The notes under the pieces: model-generated
Told to the model about the DNA's origin: nothing
The model's input: the letters and a program-made list of their open reading frames with translations, nothing else
The model's database searches: none
NCBI RefSeq assembly: GCF_002835995.1
Contig: NZ_PJBZ01000042.1
Coordinates: 1 to 64,000 of the forward strand
From: Psychromonas sp. Urea-02u-13
GTDB lineage: Bacteria; Pseudomonadota; Gammaproteobacteria; Enterobacterales; Psychromonadaceae
DNA: 64,000 nucleotides
Direction: 5' to 3'
Shown here: piece by piece, positions 47,637-56,476 of the stretch
How positions within the stretch are numbered: position 1 is the stretch's first letter
Layout: every line of letters begins with the position of its first letter
Program-made: the position numbers and the translations under genes

Positions 47637-49247
47637 TCAGGAGAATTGTTCGCGAAGTGCTTTCTTGTTTACTTTGCCAACCGAAGTCTTAGGTAGGCGC
47701 TCTACAAACACAACTTTGTCTGGTATTTTGTAGTCGGCTATGCCACTACTCCGTAAAAAACGCTTTAGTTCTAATGGCTTAATACTGATGTCAGGTTTAT
47801 TAACCACAACAGCGCAGCTACGCTCCCCAAGGTAGTCGTCAGGGATCGCGATCAGTGCCGCATCATGAACCCCATTAAATAACAGTATTTGATTCTCAAC
47901 CTCTTCAGCGGCAATTTTTTCCCCCCCACGGTTGATTTGGTCCTTGTCCCGACCGGTAACGATAATATTACCAGCGGCGGTTATTTTCACAATATCACCC
48001 GTGCGATAAAAGCCCTGGGCATTAAAAGAACGGTTATTGTGTTCAGGGGCTTTGTAGTAACCACGAATGGTATATGGCCCTTGCGTTAGTAATACGCCTT
48101 CTTCTCCTGCAGTGACCGGTTGACCCTGTTCATCAACAACGACCAGTTCGTCCAGTGGGGATATCGGCCTGCCCTGAGTTGTGAATATCACGTCGTCGGA
48201 GTCATCAAGTCGTGTATAATTGACTAAACCTTCAGCCATACCAAATACCTGCTGCAATTTACAATTCAGCGCTTTCGGCAGCCTTCGAGCTGCAGCCTCA
48301 CTGAACTTTGCCCCGCCCACCTGAACTAACGACAGGCTCGAGATATCCAGCGGTGAATGTTCGGCATACTCCATCCAAAGCAGTGCTAACGGAGGCACAA
48401 GTGCAGATACCGTTACCTTGTGGCGCACGATCAAACCAAATGCGTTCTGAGGTGCAAGATCCTGCGTTAGGACGACGGTACCCCCAGCCCAAAAAACTCC
48501 TAGCGCACCGGGTGAACTAAGTGGGAAGTTGTGAGCCGCAGGTAAAGCACAAAGATAACAAGTGGATTGGTCGAATTGGCAGATCTCAACGCTTGCGGTA
48601 ATGCTGTAGGCGTAGTCATTATGTGTTCTCGGGATCAACTTTGGGGTCCCGGTTGTTCCGCCGGAAAGTTGAAAGAACGCGATATCATCAGCAACAGCGT
48701 TCTGAGTTGCCGCGGTTTGCTCATAACAAGAACTCAGTGATACAAACTGAGGATGATGATTAGCCTCTCCTTTCACAACAACATGCTCAATGGTAGGACA
48801 GGCATCGAGCACATCCAGTGCAAGTTGTTGAAAATTATACACCTGGGTATCCCCATCGATAATATAGGCCTTAGCGTTTGTATGCTGACAAAAATACTGA
48901 ATCTCTGCAGCTCGGTGTGCAGGTAATGCGAGCACTGGCCGTATACCTTTTTGGAGCAAGGCAAAAAAGCATTCGTAAAACTCAGCGACATTGGTCATCT
49001 GCAAGACAACATTATCACCTTTGGATAGACCGAGTGCGAAAAAGCCTTGCGCAAGTTTGGCGCTACGCTGACTTAGCTGCTCGTAAGACAATGTCCGGTT
49101 GCCACAAATAACGGCAGTGGCCTGCGGAGAAGACCTGACAGTGTCAGTCAAGTAATCGAAAAGAGTTTTGTCCTGCCAGTAATTAAGCGCTCTGTATTGT
49201 TGTTCGAGGGCGGTAGGCCATGATATTAAATCGTTGTTATAAAGCAT
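47637..49247 (-). CDS. angE: 2,3-dihydroxybenzoate-AMP ligase
   Basis: The protein of about 536 residues is a free-standing adenylation enzyme that activates 2,3-dihydroxybenzoate and loads it on the aryl carrier. Seen: FQLSGGTTGTPKLIPRTHNDY, YRTGDIV, GRDKDQINRGGEKIAAEEVE and a C-terminal KTSVGKVNKKAL. I chose the start at 49247 because the next residues (LYNNDLISWPTALEQQYRALNYW) fit the family N-terminus; an upstream start at 49280 would overlap angC. Confidence 0.95.
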   Translation of the reverse strand: MLYNNDLISWPTALEQQYRALNYWQDKTLFDYLTDTVRSSPQATAVICGNRTLSYEQLSQRSAKLAQGFFALGLSKGDNVVLQMTNVAEFYECFFALLQKGIRPVLALPAHRAAEIQYFCQHTNAKAYIIDGDTQVYNFQQLALDVLDACPTIEHVVVKGEANHHPQFVSLSSCYEQTAATQNAVADDIAFFQLSGGTTGTPKLIPRTHNDYAYSITASVEICQFDQSTCYLCALPAAHNFPLSSPGALGVFWAGGTVVLTQDLAPQNAFGLIVRHKVTVSALVPPLALLWMEYAEHSPLDISSLSLVQVGGAKFSEAAARRLPKALNCKLQQVFGMAEGLVNYTRLDDSDDVIFTTQGRPISPLDELVVVDEQGQPVTAGEEGVLLTQGPYTIRGYYKAPEHNNRSFNAQGFYRTGDIVKITAAGNIIVTGRDKDQINRGGEKIAAEEVENQILLFNGVHDAALIAIPDDYLGERSCAVVVNKPDISIKPLELKRFLRSSGIADYKIPDKVVFVERLPKTSVGKVNKKALREQFS

Positions 49248-49257
49248 AGTTAACTCA

Positions 49258-50439
49258 TTAAGCGGTAAGTTGTTCATCAAATTGGATGCCAGCTGCGGAT
49301 AATATGGTTTTCATTTTTGCACCGGTTTCGTCTAGCTCGCTCTGAGGTTGCGATTCGCTGACGATGCCTGCGCCGGCAAATATTTTCATTTGATTAGACT
49401 TTACTTCCGCACACCGTATCGTGACCACCCACTGGCCATTACCTCGAGAATCACACCAGCCAATCATGCCCGTAAAGTAGCCTCGTTCAAACGTTTCTAA
49501 GTGCTTTATAGCCTCATATGCCGAGTGTCTAGGGTGCCCGCATACAGCTGGGGTGGGGTGTAATTCTGCAGCCACTTGCAGCACACTAAGATCATCCTGG
49601 TCTACTTGTCCTTCCAAAACAGTAGACAAGTGAAGCATGCTTTCAGTTTCAATGACGCTTGGAACCATAGGAGTATATAAATTGCGACAATACTTACTCA
49701 TCACTTTTTCTACTTCTTCCACCACTAAACCATGCTCATGAAGATCCTTACTCGTGTTGAGGAGCGACTCTTTCGCGGTCAGGTTTTCTGCTGCCGAAAG
49801 GGACTTCGGCCTTGAACCTGCTAAGGGGTTAGAAATCATATGACTGCCACGTTTAGCAATCAATAGCTCCGGACTGGCTCCCATCAGCTTACTGCCAGAT
49901 GCCAGATCTGCGGCAAAAGTATAACCTCGTGAATTAATGGCCAGTAGGTTGTGTAATAGATCTGACTGGTTGATCTCCAGTTCCGTCGCCACTTCAACGG
50001 CTCGCGATAATACGACTTTCGATAATATGTTCTGGTTAAACATTTCTAAAATATTGGCAACCCCTTGCTTGTAGTGATGACCGCTTGGTTGAGATACCAC
50101 ATTTGCCTGAGAAAGAAGCGCTAATGGTTTTTTTTGTGCTCGTGGGCTGCTAGAAACATACAAGGTTTCAGGAATAATCAGTTGCGTCGGGTAATCTTGA
50201 TTAAATGGCACAACGCCAAACAAAACCGGGTTATCACACTCATCTATTTTTGCAGATTCAAGCATCTCTTTCGCTTTATCCGCCAGTGCTGAAAATGGTA
50301 TCGACTGCCGAAAAGATTGTTCAATCCCAGAAGCGAGCATCGACGAATCTGCTGAGGCAAAGAAAAAGGGTGATGAGACAAGCTCTTTTTCGATCAATTT
50401 TTCTGACATATGTGAGAATCCGACCACTTTACGCTTCAT
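49258..50439 (-). CDS. angC: Isochorismate synthase
   Basis: This 393-residue chorismate-binding enzyme converts chorismate to isochorismate, the first step to 2,3-dihydroxybenzoate. Seen: the ILSKVVLSRAVEV region, GASPELLIAK, NPLAGSRP and FAGAGIVSESQPQSELDET near the end. A GAGG about 8 nt before the ATG supports the start at 50439. It is divergent from the dehydrogenase gene, with a Fur-box-like stretch between. Confidence 0.94.
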   Translation of the reverse strand: MKRKVVGFSHMSEKLIEKELVSSPFFFASADSSMLASGIEQSFRQSIPFSALADKAKEMLESAKIDECDNPVLFGVVPFNQDYPTQLIIPETLYVSSSPRAQKKPLALLSQANVVSQPSGHHYKQGVANILEMFNQNILSKVVLSRAVEVATELEINQSDLLHNLLAINSRGYTFAADLASGSKLMGASPELLIAKRGSHMISNPLAGSRPKSLSAAENLTAKESLLNTSKDLHEHGLVVEEVEKVMSKYCRNLYTPMVPSVIETESMLHLSTVLEGQVDQDDLSVLQVAAELHPTPAVCGHPRHSAYEAIKHLETFERGYFTGMIGWCDSRGNGQWVVTIRCAEVKSNQMKIFAGAGIVSESQPQSELDETGAKMKTILSAAGIQFDEQLTA

Positions 50440-50506
50440 TAAAACTTCCTCTAATATAAGGTTAACATTATGTTTTTTCTTACCTAATTACCCAACCTAC
50501 AGATAC

Positions 50507-50527
50507 GAATAATTATTATTATCATAT
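50507..50527. promoter_or_regulatory. Candidate Fur-type site between angC and angA
   Basis: The AT-rich run GAATAATTATTATTATCATA contains overlapping NATWAT-type hexamers in both directions. It is a weaker match than the other sites but lies where a shared iron-repressed promoter would be expected. Confidence 0.45.
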
Positions 50528-50607
50528 TGATTTATGCAAAATCCTTATTCATAATTCACGGGTCGATATACGAACCTCACAAATCACACCTAAGGCTTGA
50601 ACAAACT

Positions 50608-51384
50608 ATGTCATTAAAAAACAAAAATATTTTACTCGTCGGTGCCGCGTCTGGTATTGGTCTATCAGTACTGGATAGCCTACTTTCCGCTGGAGCAAAC
50701 GTGACTATCGCCGATAAACAAATCGACTTACTTAAACAAAACTGTGAGTCACTTTCTCCTCAGTACAGTGAGCATTTTCAATGTCACTATCTGGACCTTG
50801 CCGATCACAATAGTATTACCCGCTGTGTTGATACCTGGCAAGAACAAGGCGCTTTCGACCACTTAGTCTGTTGTGCAGGAGTCCTGCATATAGGCGCTTT
50901 GCACGAGCTTCCACTAGAAACAATTAAACGCACCTTCGATATCAATACCTTTGGAGTACTTGCGCTGATACAGGCTGTCGCCAAAACGATGAAAAACCAG
51001 CGTTCGGGCAGTATGGTTATCGTTGGTTCCAATGCTACCAACACCCCACGCCAATCAATTGGTGCCTATGCGGCGTCAAAAGCGGCACTGCATCTCATGG
51101 TTAAATGTATTGGCATCGAATTAGCTTCATTTGGTATCCGCTGCAATATTGTTAGCCCCGGATCTACAGATACACCGATGCAGAGACAGTTGTGGACCAA
51201 CGATTACGGTGAACCAGAAGTTATCGCAGGTGACGCTAGTCAGTTCCGTCTGGGAATACCTTTAAACAAACTTGCCCAACCCAAAGATATTGCCCATGCC
51301 GTTATTTTTCTCCTTTCTGATGCCGCTGGCCATATCACCATGCACGACTTGCGTGTTGACGGTGGCGCTACTTTGGATAATTAG
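50608..51384 (+). CDS. angA: 2,3-dihydro-2,3-dihydroxybenzoate dehydrogenase
   Basis: The protein of about 258 residues is a short-chain dehydrogenase that makes 2,3-dihydroxybenzoate with NAD. Seen: the glycine motif LLVGAASGIGLSVL, the NNAG-like CCAGVL and the catalytic YAASKAA (Tyr about 150, Lys about 154). I start at MSLKNKNILL; the longer frame from 50527 has extra residues that do not fit the family. Confidence 0.94.
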   Translation: MSLKNKNILLVGAASGIGLSVLDSLLSAGANVTIADKQIDLLKQNCESLSPQYSEHFQCHYLDLADHNSITRCVDTWQEQGAFDHLVCCAGVLHIGALHELPLETIKRTFDINTFGVLALIQAVAKTMKNQRSGSMVIVGSNATNTPRQSIGAYAASKAALHLMVKCIGIELASFGIRCNIVSPGSTDTPMQRQLWTNDYGEPEVIAGDASQFRLGIPLNKLAQPKDIAHAVIFLLSDAAGHITMHDLRVDGGATLDN

Positions 51385-51433
51385 CTTAATCGACATGAAT
51401 GGTGGCCTCCCCCACCCCCAACACCCACCAAAT

Positions 51434-51452
51434 GAGAATGAAAATCATTTGC
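51434..51452 (+). promoter_or_regulatory. Fur box upstream of the ferric siderophore ATPase gene
   Basis: GAGAATGAAAATCATTTGC matches the Fur consensus at about 15 of 19 positions. It lies 246 bp before the ATP-binding gene, so the transcript probably has a leader of about 200 nt. The 313-bp gap shows no other gene. Confidence 0.75.
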
Positions 51453-51697
51453 GTTTAAAGTGTGGATTTTGTGTTAAATAACATAGTTTGTCAAGGAACA
51501 ATCCCTCATAGGTATACTGCCTAATTTATATGTGCCGTTTAACTTTACACATGGATCCAGAGGCTCGTTTTATTTTTGCCTTCGCAGTGGCTAGTGAAAA
51601 AAGTGTTCTAGTTTGAAACTACGTTTAGTGTGATCATCAACTTCATTGGTGACTGCTATTTATTATATATTTCAGTGTCAATAAGATGGTGTAAAGA

Positions 51698-52453
51698 ATG
51701 ATTATTATTGAAAATCTATCAAAGAATTATGGACGTACTAAGGTCGTTGATAAGGTGAATGTTCAATTCAAAAAGGGCAAAGTGACATCGATTATTGGCC
51801 CAAATGGTGCTGGGAAAAGTACTTTATTGTCCATGGCTTCTCGACTTGCAGAGAAAGACAGTGGGAGCGTGTTATTAGATTGCAAAGAAATTTGCGAGTG
51901 GGATACAGCAGAGCTGGCTAAACACCTCGCTGTTTTGCGTCAATCGAACTCGGTGACCATGCGTTTTACGGTCAGAGAAATAGTCTCTTTTGGGCGTTTT
52001 CCCTATTCCAAAGGAAAATTAACCACAGAAGACCAAGCCGTGATAGATCAATCGATTGACTACTTAGCGTTAAGCGACATCCAAAATAAATATTTGGACG
52101 AATTAAGTGGTGGCCAACGTCAGCTCGCTTATATTGCGATGGTTATCGCACAAGATACGGATTACGTTTTTTTGGATGAACCACTTAACAACTTGGACAT
52201 CAAACATTCACTTAAAATCATGAAAAATATTCAGCGATTGGCAAGAGATATGAATAAAGCGGTGGTCTTAGTTATTCATGATATCAACTTCGCTGCCTGT
52301 TATTCCGATGTGATTGTAGCGTTGAAAAAAGGAAAAGTGGTGGCAAGTGGGTCGGTAGCAAAAGTAATTCAAGCAGATATTCTTAGTGGTATTTACGAGA
52401 CACCATTCAACATCATAGAGGTTGAAGGGAAAAGAATGTGTACCTATCACTAG
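51698..52453 (+). CDS. Ferric siderophore ABC transporter ATP-binding protein
   Basis: This 251-residue FepC-like ATPase has a Walker A (GPNGAGKST, residue about 37), a signature (LSGGQRQLAYIAM) and a Walker B (DYVFLDEPLNNLD), plus an H-loop (VVLVIHDI). It should energise the FatCD permease, whose operon has no ATPase. It corresponds to FatE/FvtE-type proteins. Confidence 0.92.
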   Translation: MIIIENLSKNYGRTKVVDKVNVQFKKGKVTSIIGPNGAGKSTLLSMASRLAEKDSGSVLLDCKEICEWDTAELAKHLAVLRQSNSVTMRFTVREIVSFGRFPYSKGKLTTEDQAVIDQSIDYLALSDIQNKYLDELSGGQRQLAYIAMVIAQDTDYVFLDEPLNNLDIKHSLKIMKNIQRLARDMNKAVVLVIHDINFAACYSDVIVALKKGKVVASGSVAKVIQADILSGIYETPFNIIEVEGKRMCTYH

Positions 52454-52522
52454 CCAAGTAAATAGAGGCGTCCTCTCCTTTACTGCCGTCCCATAATACA
52501 ATCAGCACATCTCAACCAATTG

Positions 52523-52541
52523 CGAATAGTTATCACTATTG
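52523..52541 (-). promoter_or_regulatory. Candidate Fur box before angB
   Basis: On the minus strand, AGTGATAACTATT agrees with the central Fur consensus at about 10 of 13 positions. It lies about 135 bp before the angB start. Confidence 0.45.
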
Positions 52542-52675
52542 ATTGACTTTTTTAGACAATGTGTTTTAAAGTTACGGGCACTAATATTTACTTTCAACGG
52601 CACAAGATAAAGCGTTATTTTTTAAAATAAAACACTGAATTTCCCTGATAAAAAAATCGTAAAAAGGATTAAGAT

Positions 52676-53551
52676 ATGACGATTCCCAAGATAACTTCGT
52701 ATGAAGTTCCTCACCCAACATCATTCCCCAAAAACACGGTGAATTGGAGTGTTGACCCGACAAGAGCCGTACTGCTTGTACATGATTTACAAGAGTATTT
52801 TCTTAATTTCTTTGATAGAAATCAGACTCCTGTACCAGGGCTGCTAGCCAATGTAAAAAGAGTTAAAAATATGGCTGCAAAAGCTGCTATTCCAGTTGTT
52901 TACACGGCACAGCCAGCTAATCAAGATCCGCAAGAACGGGGATTACTCACCGATTTTTGGGGCTCAGGGCTGACACAAGATACAAAGATAGCCCCTGACG
53001 TTGCGCCACAAGAAGGTGATATTCTTTACACTAAATGGCGCTATAGTGCTTTCAAAAAAACACCCTTACTCAAATGGATGAAAGAAAACCAACGTGATCA
53101 ACTGATCATTGTTGGTGTGTATGGGCATATCGGTATCTTATCTACGGCGCTGGACGCTTTTATGCTCGACATCAAGCCATTCGTCATAGGCGATGCGATA
53201 GCGGATTTTTCAGCCGAGGATCATGCCTTCACACTCAAATACGTGGCGGGTAGAAGTGGCAGTGTGAAATCCATTACACAATTGAGCAATGAGATCTCGC
53301 GTACTACTCGCTCTGCAGTACTTAGCCTAGAGAGCATGCGCAAGGACGTGGCAGGCATTCTTGATATCGATTTAGATGAAGTGGATGTTAAGGAAAATTT
53401 AATCTTTATCGGCCTTGATTCCATTCGCGTCATGACATTACATGATCGCTGGAAGAAGCAAGGGTTCAATATCGACTTGTCCGATATGGTAAAAAAGAAC
53501 ACGCTCGAGGAATGGTACCAAGCGACACAAGAAGATCTGGTAACCGCTTAA
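52676..53551 (+). CDS. angB: Isochorismatase fused to an aryl carrier domain
   Basis: The 291-residue protein has an isochorismatase domain (about 1-205: [12 protein letters not shown] with the catalytic Asp, [15 protein letters not shown]) and an aryl carrier domain (about 215-290) with an intact [10 protein letters not shown] serine motif. It hydrolyses isochorismate to dihydro-dihydroxybenzoate and holds the activated dihydroxybenzoyl group (EntB/AngB). An AAAAAGG-like site lies upstream. It is the last siderophore gene of the island. Confidence 0.95.
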   Translation: MTIPKITSYEVPHPTSFPKNTVNWSVDPTRAVLLVHDLQEYFLNFFDRNQTPVPGLLANVKRVKNMAAKAAIPVVYTAQPANQDPQERGLLTDFWGSGLTQDTKIAPDVAPQEGDILYTKWRYSAFKKTPLLKWMKENQRDQLIIVGVYGHIGILSTALDAFMLDIKPFVIGDAIADFSAEDHAFTLKYVAGRSGSVKSITQLSNEISRTTRSAVLSLESMRKDVAGILDIDLDEVDVKENLIFIGLDSIRVMTLHDRWKKQGFNIDLSDMVKKNTLEEWYQATQEDLVTA

Positions 53552-53590
53552 TATCTCCCGATTGGCTAATTAATTTGAAGATGCCCACGC

Positions 53591-53624
53591 TATATTTTTG
53601 TAATGAACACCGTTACAAAAATAT
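53591..53624. terminator. Long hairpin after angB
   Basis: A perfect 12-bp inverted repeat (ATATTTTTGTAA / TTACAAAAATAT) with a 9-nt loop lies 40 bp after angB. It is AT-rich and has no separate T run, so its strength as a terminator is uncertain. Confidence 0.55.
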
Positions 53625-53752
53625 TGCTATTGATGAGCTAAACCTGCTAGATAATCATTAACACCCGTTAACCACAACAAGCCAATAAATAGAGATTAAG
53701 AGACCCCCTTAAAAACGTGCCTAACTGTCACTGCCAAATTAAGTATTACCTG

Positions 53753-54046
53753 ATAACTGATGTTACGCAGTAGGGCTAAACTTTCAGGTCTAAAACCGTT
53801 AAAATGAACCATGAATAAAAATATCAAATCGAATACGGGTCTTGCGAAATCCCCGGCTAAAAAAGAGAAAATGCAGAGCAATCATATTTTCATGTCATTG
53901 CTTGCGACAGCCAAGCTGGAGGGGTTAAGTATTAAAAAAAGCTTAACGACCTTTGGATTGAAAACCAAGCTTTATATAAAAGCTCAAAAAGTAGCACTCA
54001 AAGCCTGAAAAAAGATGCAGGCTTCAACTGCGTAACATCAGTTATT
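53753..54046. mobile_element. Small element bounded by a 19-bp inverted repeat
   Basis: ATAACTGATGTTACGCAGT at 53753 recurs as its exact reverse complement at 54028-54046. The segment of about 294 bp between contains the small gene 53811-54008. It lies between the last siderophore gene and gmk, so it marks the right edge of the island. It could be a MITE or the remains of an insertion sequence; I do not recognise the ends. Confidence 0.65.
53811..54008 (+). CDS. Small basic protein inside the inverted-repeat element
   Basis: A 65-residue Lys-rich frame (about 16 Lys) starts at an ATG and ends in KLYIKAQKVALKA. The middle (HIFMSLLATAKLEGLSIKKSLTTFGL) could be a leftover C-terminus of a transposase. 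No Shine-Dalgarno is clear. I do not recognise it, and it may not be translated. Confidence 0.35.
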   Translation: MNKNIKSNTGLAKSPAKKEKMQSNHIFMSLLATAKLEGLSIKKSLTTFGLKTKLYIKAQKVALKA

Positions 54047-54183
54047 TAAGCTCACTAAACCTGTCTAGTTATATTTATAATGCGCTTACCATGCATCTAA
54101 CACTGTCTAGCAGTTAAAAACGCTGTCATTAATTAAAAAATAAGCGATAATCCGCGCTTCAATATTTTTCAGGAACAGAAACT

Positions 54184-54807
54184 ATGCCTCAACTCGGTAC
54201 TCTATACATCATTTCAGCTCCAAGTGGCGCAGGAAAATCTAGCCTTATTAATGCATTACTGGCAGAAGAGCGTTCGTGGGATGTACAAGTTTCTGTTTCA
54301 CATACAACACGTGCACCTCGTGTTGGTGAAAACAATGCAGAACATTATCACTTTGTTGATGTTGATAACTTTAAGTCACTTATCAAAGAGAATGCCTTTT
54401 TTGAATGGGCAGAAGTATTTGGTAACTATTACGGCACATCACGCATCACTATCGAGCAAGCACTGCAACAAGGTACAGATATCTTTTTAGATATCGATTG
54501 GCAAGGCGCGCAGCAAGTACGTGAAATGATGCCAGAAGCGGTCGGTATTTTTGTCTTACCGCCGAATCGTGATGAATTAGAATCTCGCCTTAATAAACGA
54601 GGCCAAGATAGTAGCGAAATTATCGCTAAACGCATGGCACAGGCACAATCAGAAATGTCACACTACAATGAGTATGATTATTTGATTATTAACGATGATT
54701 TTGAGCTTGCAAGCAAAGAGTTATCAAACATTGTGAGTGCATTACGCAATAAACAAAGCAAACAATCTCTTGTACATCAAACTATGATCGCTGCGTTGCT
54801 AAAGTAG
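54184..54807 (+). CDS. gmk: Guanylate kinase
   Basis: The 207-residue enzyme phosphorylates GMP to GDP with ATP. Seen: the P-loop [10 protein letters not shown], the GMP-binding segments [10 protein letters not shown] and EHYHFV, and [10 protein letters not shown]. It is followed by rpoZ after 72 bp, as in most gammaproteobacteria. Confidence 0.98.
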   Translation: MPQLGTLYIISAPSGAGKSSLINALLAEERSWDVQVSVSHTTRAPRVGENNAEHYHFVDVDNFKSLIKENAFFEWAEVFGNYYGTSRITIEQALQQGTDIFLDIDWQGAQQVREMMPEAVGIFVLPPNRDELESRLNKRGQDSSEIIAKRMAQAQSEMSHYNEYDYLIINDDFELASKELSNIVSALRNKQSKQSLVHQTMIAALLK

Positions 54808-54879
54808 CGCTGGATCAAATATTTTTAAGCTTGTATAATAAGCGCCCGCTTTTATGTAATTAACTTTTGGAGTTCAGCA

Positions 54880-55155
54880 ATGGCACGTGTAACCGTTGAA
54901 GATGCAGTAAATGTAGTTGGTAACCGTTTTGATCTAATCTTAATGGCATCTCGTCGAGCTCGTCAGCTTGCTACTGGAGGTAAAACGCCTTTAGTTGATC
55001 CTGAAAATGACAAACCAACAGTAATTGCTTTACGTGAAATTGAACTGAATTTAATTACTAACGATTTAATGGATGTTCAAGATCGTCAAGAAATGCATGA
55101 AAAGCAAGCAGCTGAACTAGCAGCTGTAGCAGCAATTGCAGAAGGTCGCGGTTAA
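54880..55155 (+). CDS. rpoZ: RNA polymerase omega subunit
   Basis: This 91-residue protein has the invariant omega N-terminus ([30 protein letters not shown]) and an ALREI segment. It stabilises the beta-prime subunit. A strong terminator follows at 55181, and the usual next gene spoT is not present here. Confidence 0.98.
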   Translation: MARVTVEDAVNVVGNRFDLILMASRRARQLATGGKTPLVDPENDKPTVIALREIELNLITNDLMDVQDRQEMHEKQAAELAAVAAIAEGRG

Positions 55156-55180
55156 TAACCGACTGACTTTACCAATTCTG

Positions 55181-55217
55181 AAAAAACGCCGATCATGAAA
55201 ATGCTCGGCGTTTTTTT
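55181..55217 (+). terminator. Terminator after rpoZ
   Basis: A stem (AACGCCGA / TCGGCGTT) with a 12-nt loop is followed by a run of seven T. It separates rpoZ from the exchanger gene. Confidence 0.88.
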
Positions 55218-55399
55218 ATATTTAAAATATATCCAGTAATACCACGGTCTACTATCACACTGGAAAAATGAGTAAATTCAAGATGAAAGCTTCAGTCAAT
55301 GGCGATGCTATTAGCAAGGTTTTCAACGCAAAAATCTCTCATTTAACCAGCAAGATTAAATACCCGACTATTACGATGGCATAGCTTTAAGGAACCACT

Positions 55400-56377
55400 T
55401 TGATCACTTTATTATACCCAGCATTAGCGATTGTTATCGGTTTTGCACTACTTATCTGGAGCGCAGACAAGTTTGTTTTGGGCGCATCAAATACCGCACG
55501 TAGTTTTTCAATTTCACCGCTTATTGTCGGTGTTGTCATTGTTGGTTTAGGGACATCAGCACCAGAAATGTTAGTCTCAGCGATGGCAGCTGCAGATGGC
55601 AATACTGGTTTATCAATTGGTAACGCGATTGGCTCTAACATTACTAATGTCGGTTTAATGTTAGGTATCACTGCATTATTTTACCCCCTACATATCCACT
55701 CAAAACTGCTTAAACGTGAAATACCGGTATTATTAGCCATTATTGCATTGAGCTACTTTCTTCTGTGGGATCAACACCTAAGCTTCCTTGACGGGCTAGT
55801 CTTGCTGATCATGATGTTTGCCATGCTCGGTTACACCATCTGGGAAGCGAAAAGCCATGGAGATGACCAATTACCGCAAGAAATTTTAGATGAACTGCCG
55901 GAAGAAGTATGCAAAGGCACTGCACTAAAGTGGTTAATCATCGGTATTATTGTGTTGATCCTCTCTTCGCGTATTTTAGTATGGGGCGCGGTCGAAATAG
56001 CAGAATACTTCCAAATCAGTGACCTCATTATTGGTTTAACCATTGTTGCCATTGGCACTAGCCTGCCAGAACTGGCTGCAACCGTTGCAGCAGCACGTAA
56101 AAAAGAGTTTGATTTAGCCGTCGGTAATATCGTCGGGTCGAATATCTTTAATATTCTAGGCGTGATGGCGCTACCTGGTTTGATTCATCCCGCGGGCTTT
56201 GATGCTGAAGTGTTAACACGTGATTACCCTGTGATGATAGGTTTAACCATCGCACTAATGATCTTCTCGATTGCATGGCGTAAAGGAAAAACAGGGATTT
56301 TAGGTCGCTTTGAAGGTGGATTATTATTAGCAGGTTACATTGCTTATATGATCTGGCTATTTACTGATATGGCTTAA
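55400..56377 (+). CDS. yrbG: YrbG-like sodium/calcium exchanger family protein
   Basis: The 325-residue membrane protein has about ten helices and two inverted alpha-repeats: GLGTSAPEMLVSAMAA ... GNAIGSNITNVGLMLG and AIGTSLPELAATVAAA ... GNIVGSNIFNILGVM. These are the ion-binding motifs of the CaCA superfamily. The start codon is TTG, with AAGGA 7 nt upstream. The natural ion for YrbG proteins is not settled. Confidence 0.93.
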   Translation: MITLLYPALAIVIGFALLIWSADKFVLGASNTARSFSISPLIVGVVIVGLGTSAPEMLVSAMAAADGNTGLSIGNAIGSNITNVGLMLGITALFYPLHIHSKLLKREIPVLLAIIALSYFLLWDQHLSFLDGLVLLIMMFAMLGYTIWEAKSHGDDQLPQEILDELPEEVCKGTALKWLIIGIIVLILSSRILVWGAVEIAEYFQISDLIIGLTIVAIGTSLPELAATVAAARKKEFDLAVGNIVGSNIFNILGVMALPGLIHPAGFDAEVLTRDYPVMIGLTIALMIFSIAWRKGKTGILGRFEGGLLLAGYIAYMIWLFTDMA

Positions 56378-56405
56378 ACCGTCATTTCAAGCGGTTCTAA
56401 AAATC

Positions 56406-56446
56406 AAAAAAAGGCGCTAAAGTAATTAACTTTAGCGCCTTTTTTG
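56406..56446. terminator. Bidirectional terminator between yrbG and nirC
   Basis: A long perfect stem (AAAAAAGGCGCTAAAG / CTTTAGCGCCTTTTTT) sits between the convergent yrbG and nirC genes. Confidence 0.9.
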
Positions 56447-56476
56447 TATCTATAAAATATTATTAAAGATTACATT

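Noticed and set aside
53750..53775. Similarity of GATGTTACGCAGTAGGG to class 1 integron attI sequence
   Set aside because: Only a short core agrees; there is no integrase, attC site or cassette nearby, and the same bases form the 19-bp inverted repeat.
55268..55384. 38-codon frame before yrbG
   Set aside because: It starts with ATG and is basic, but has no clear ribosome site and no recognisable family. Chance is likely.
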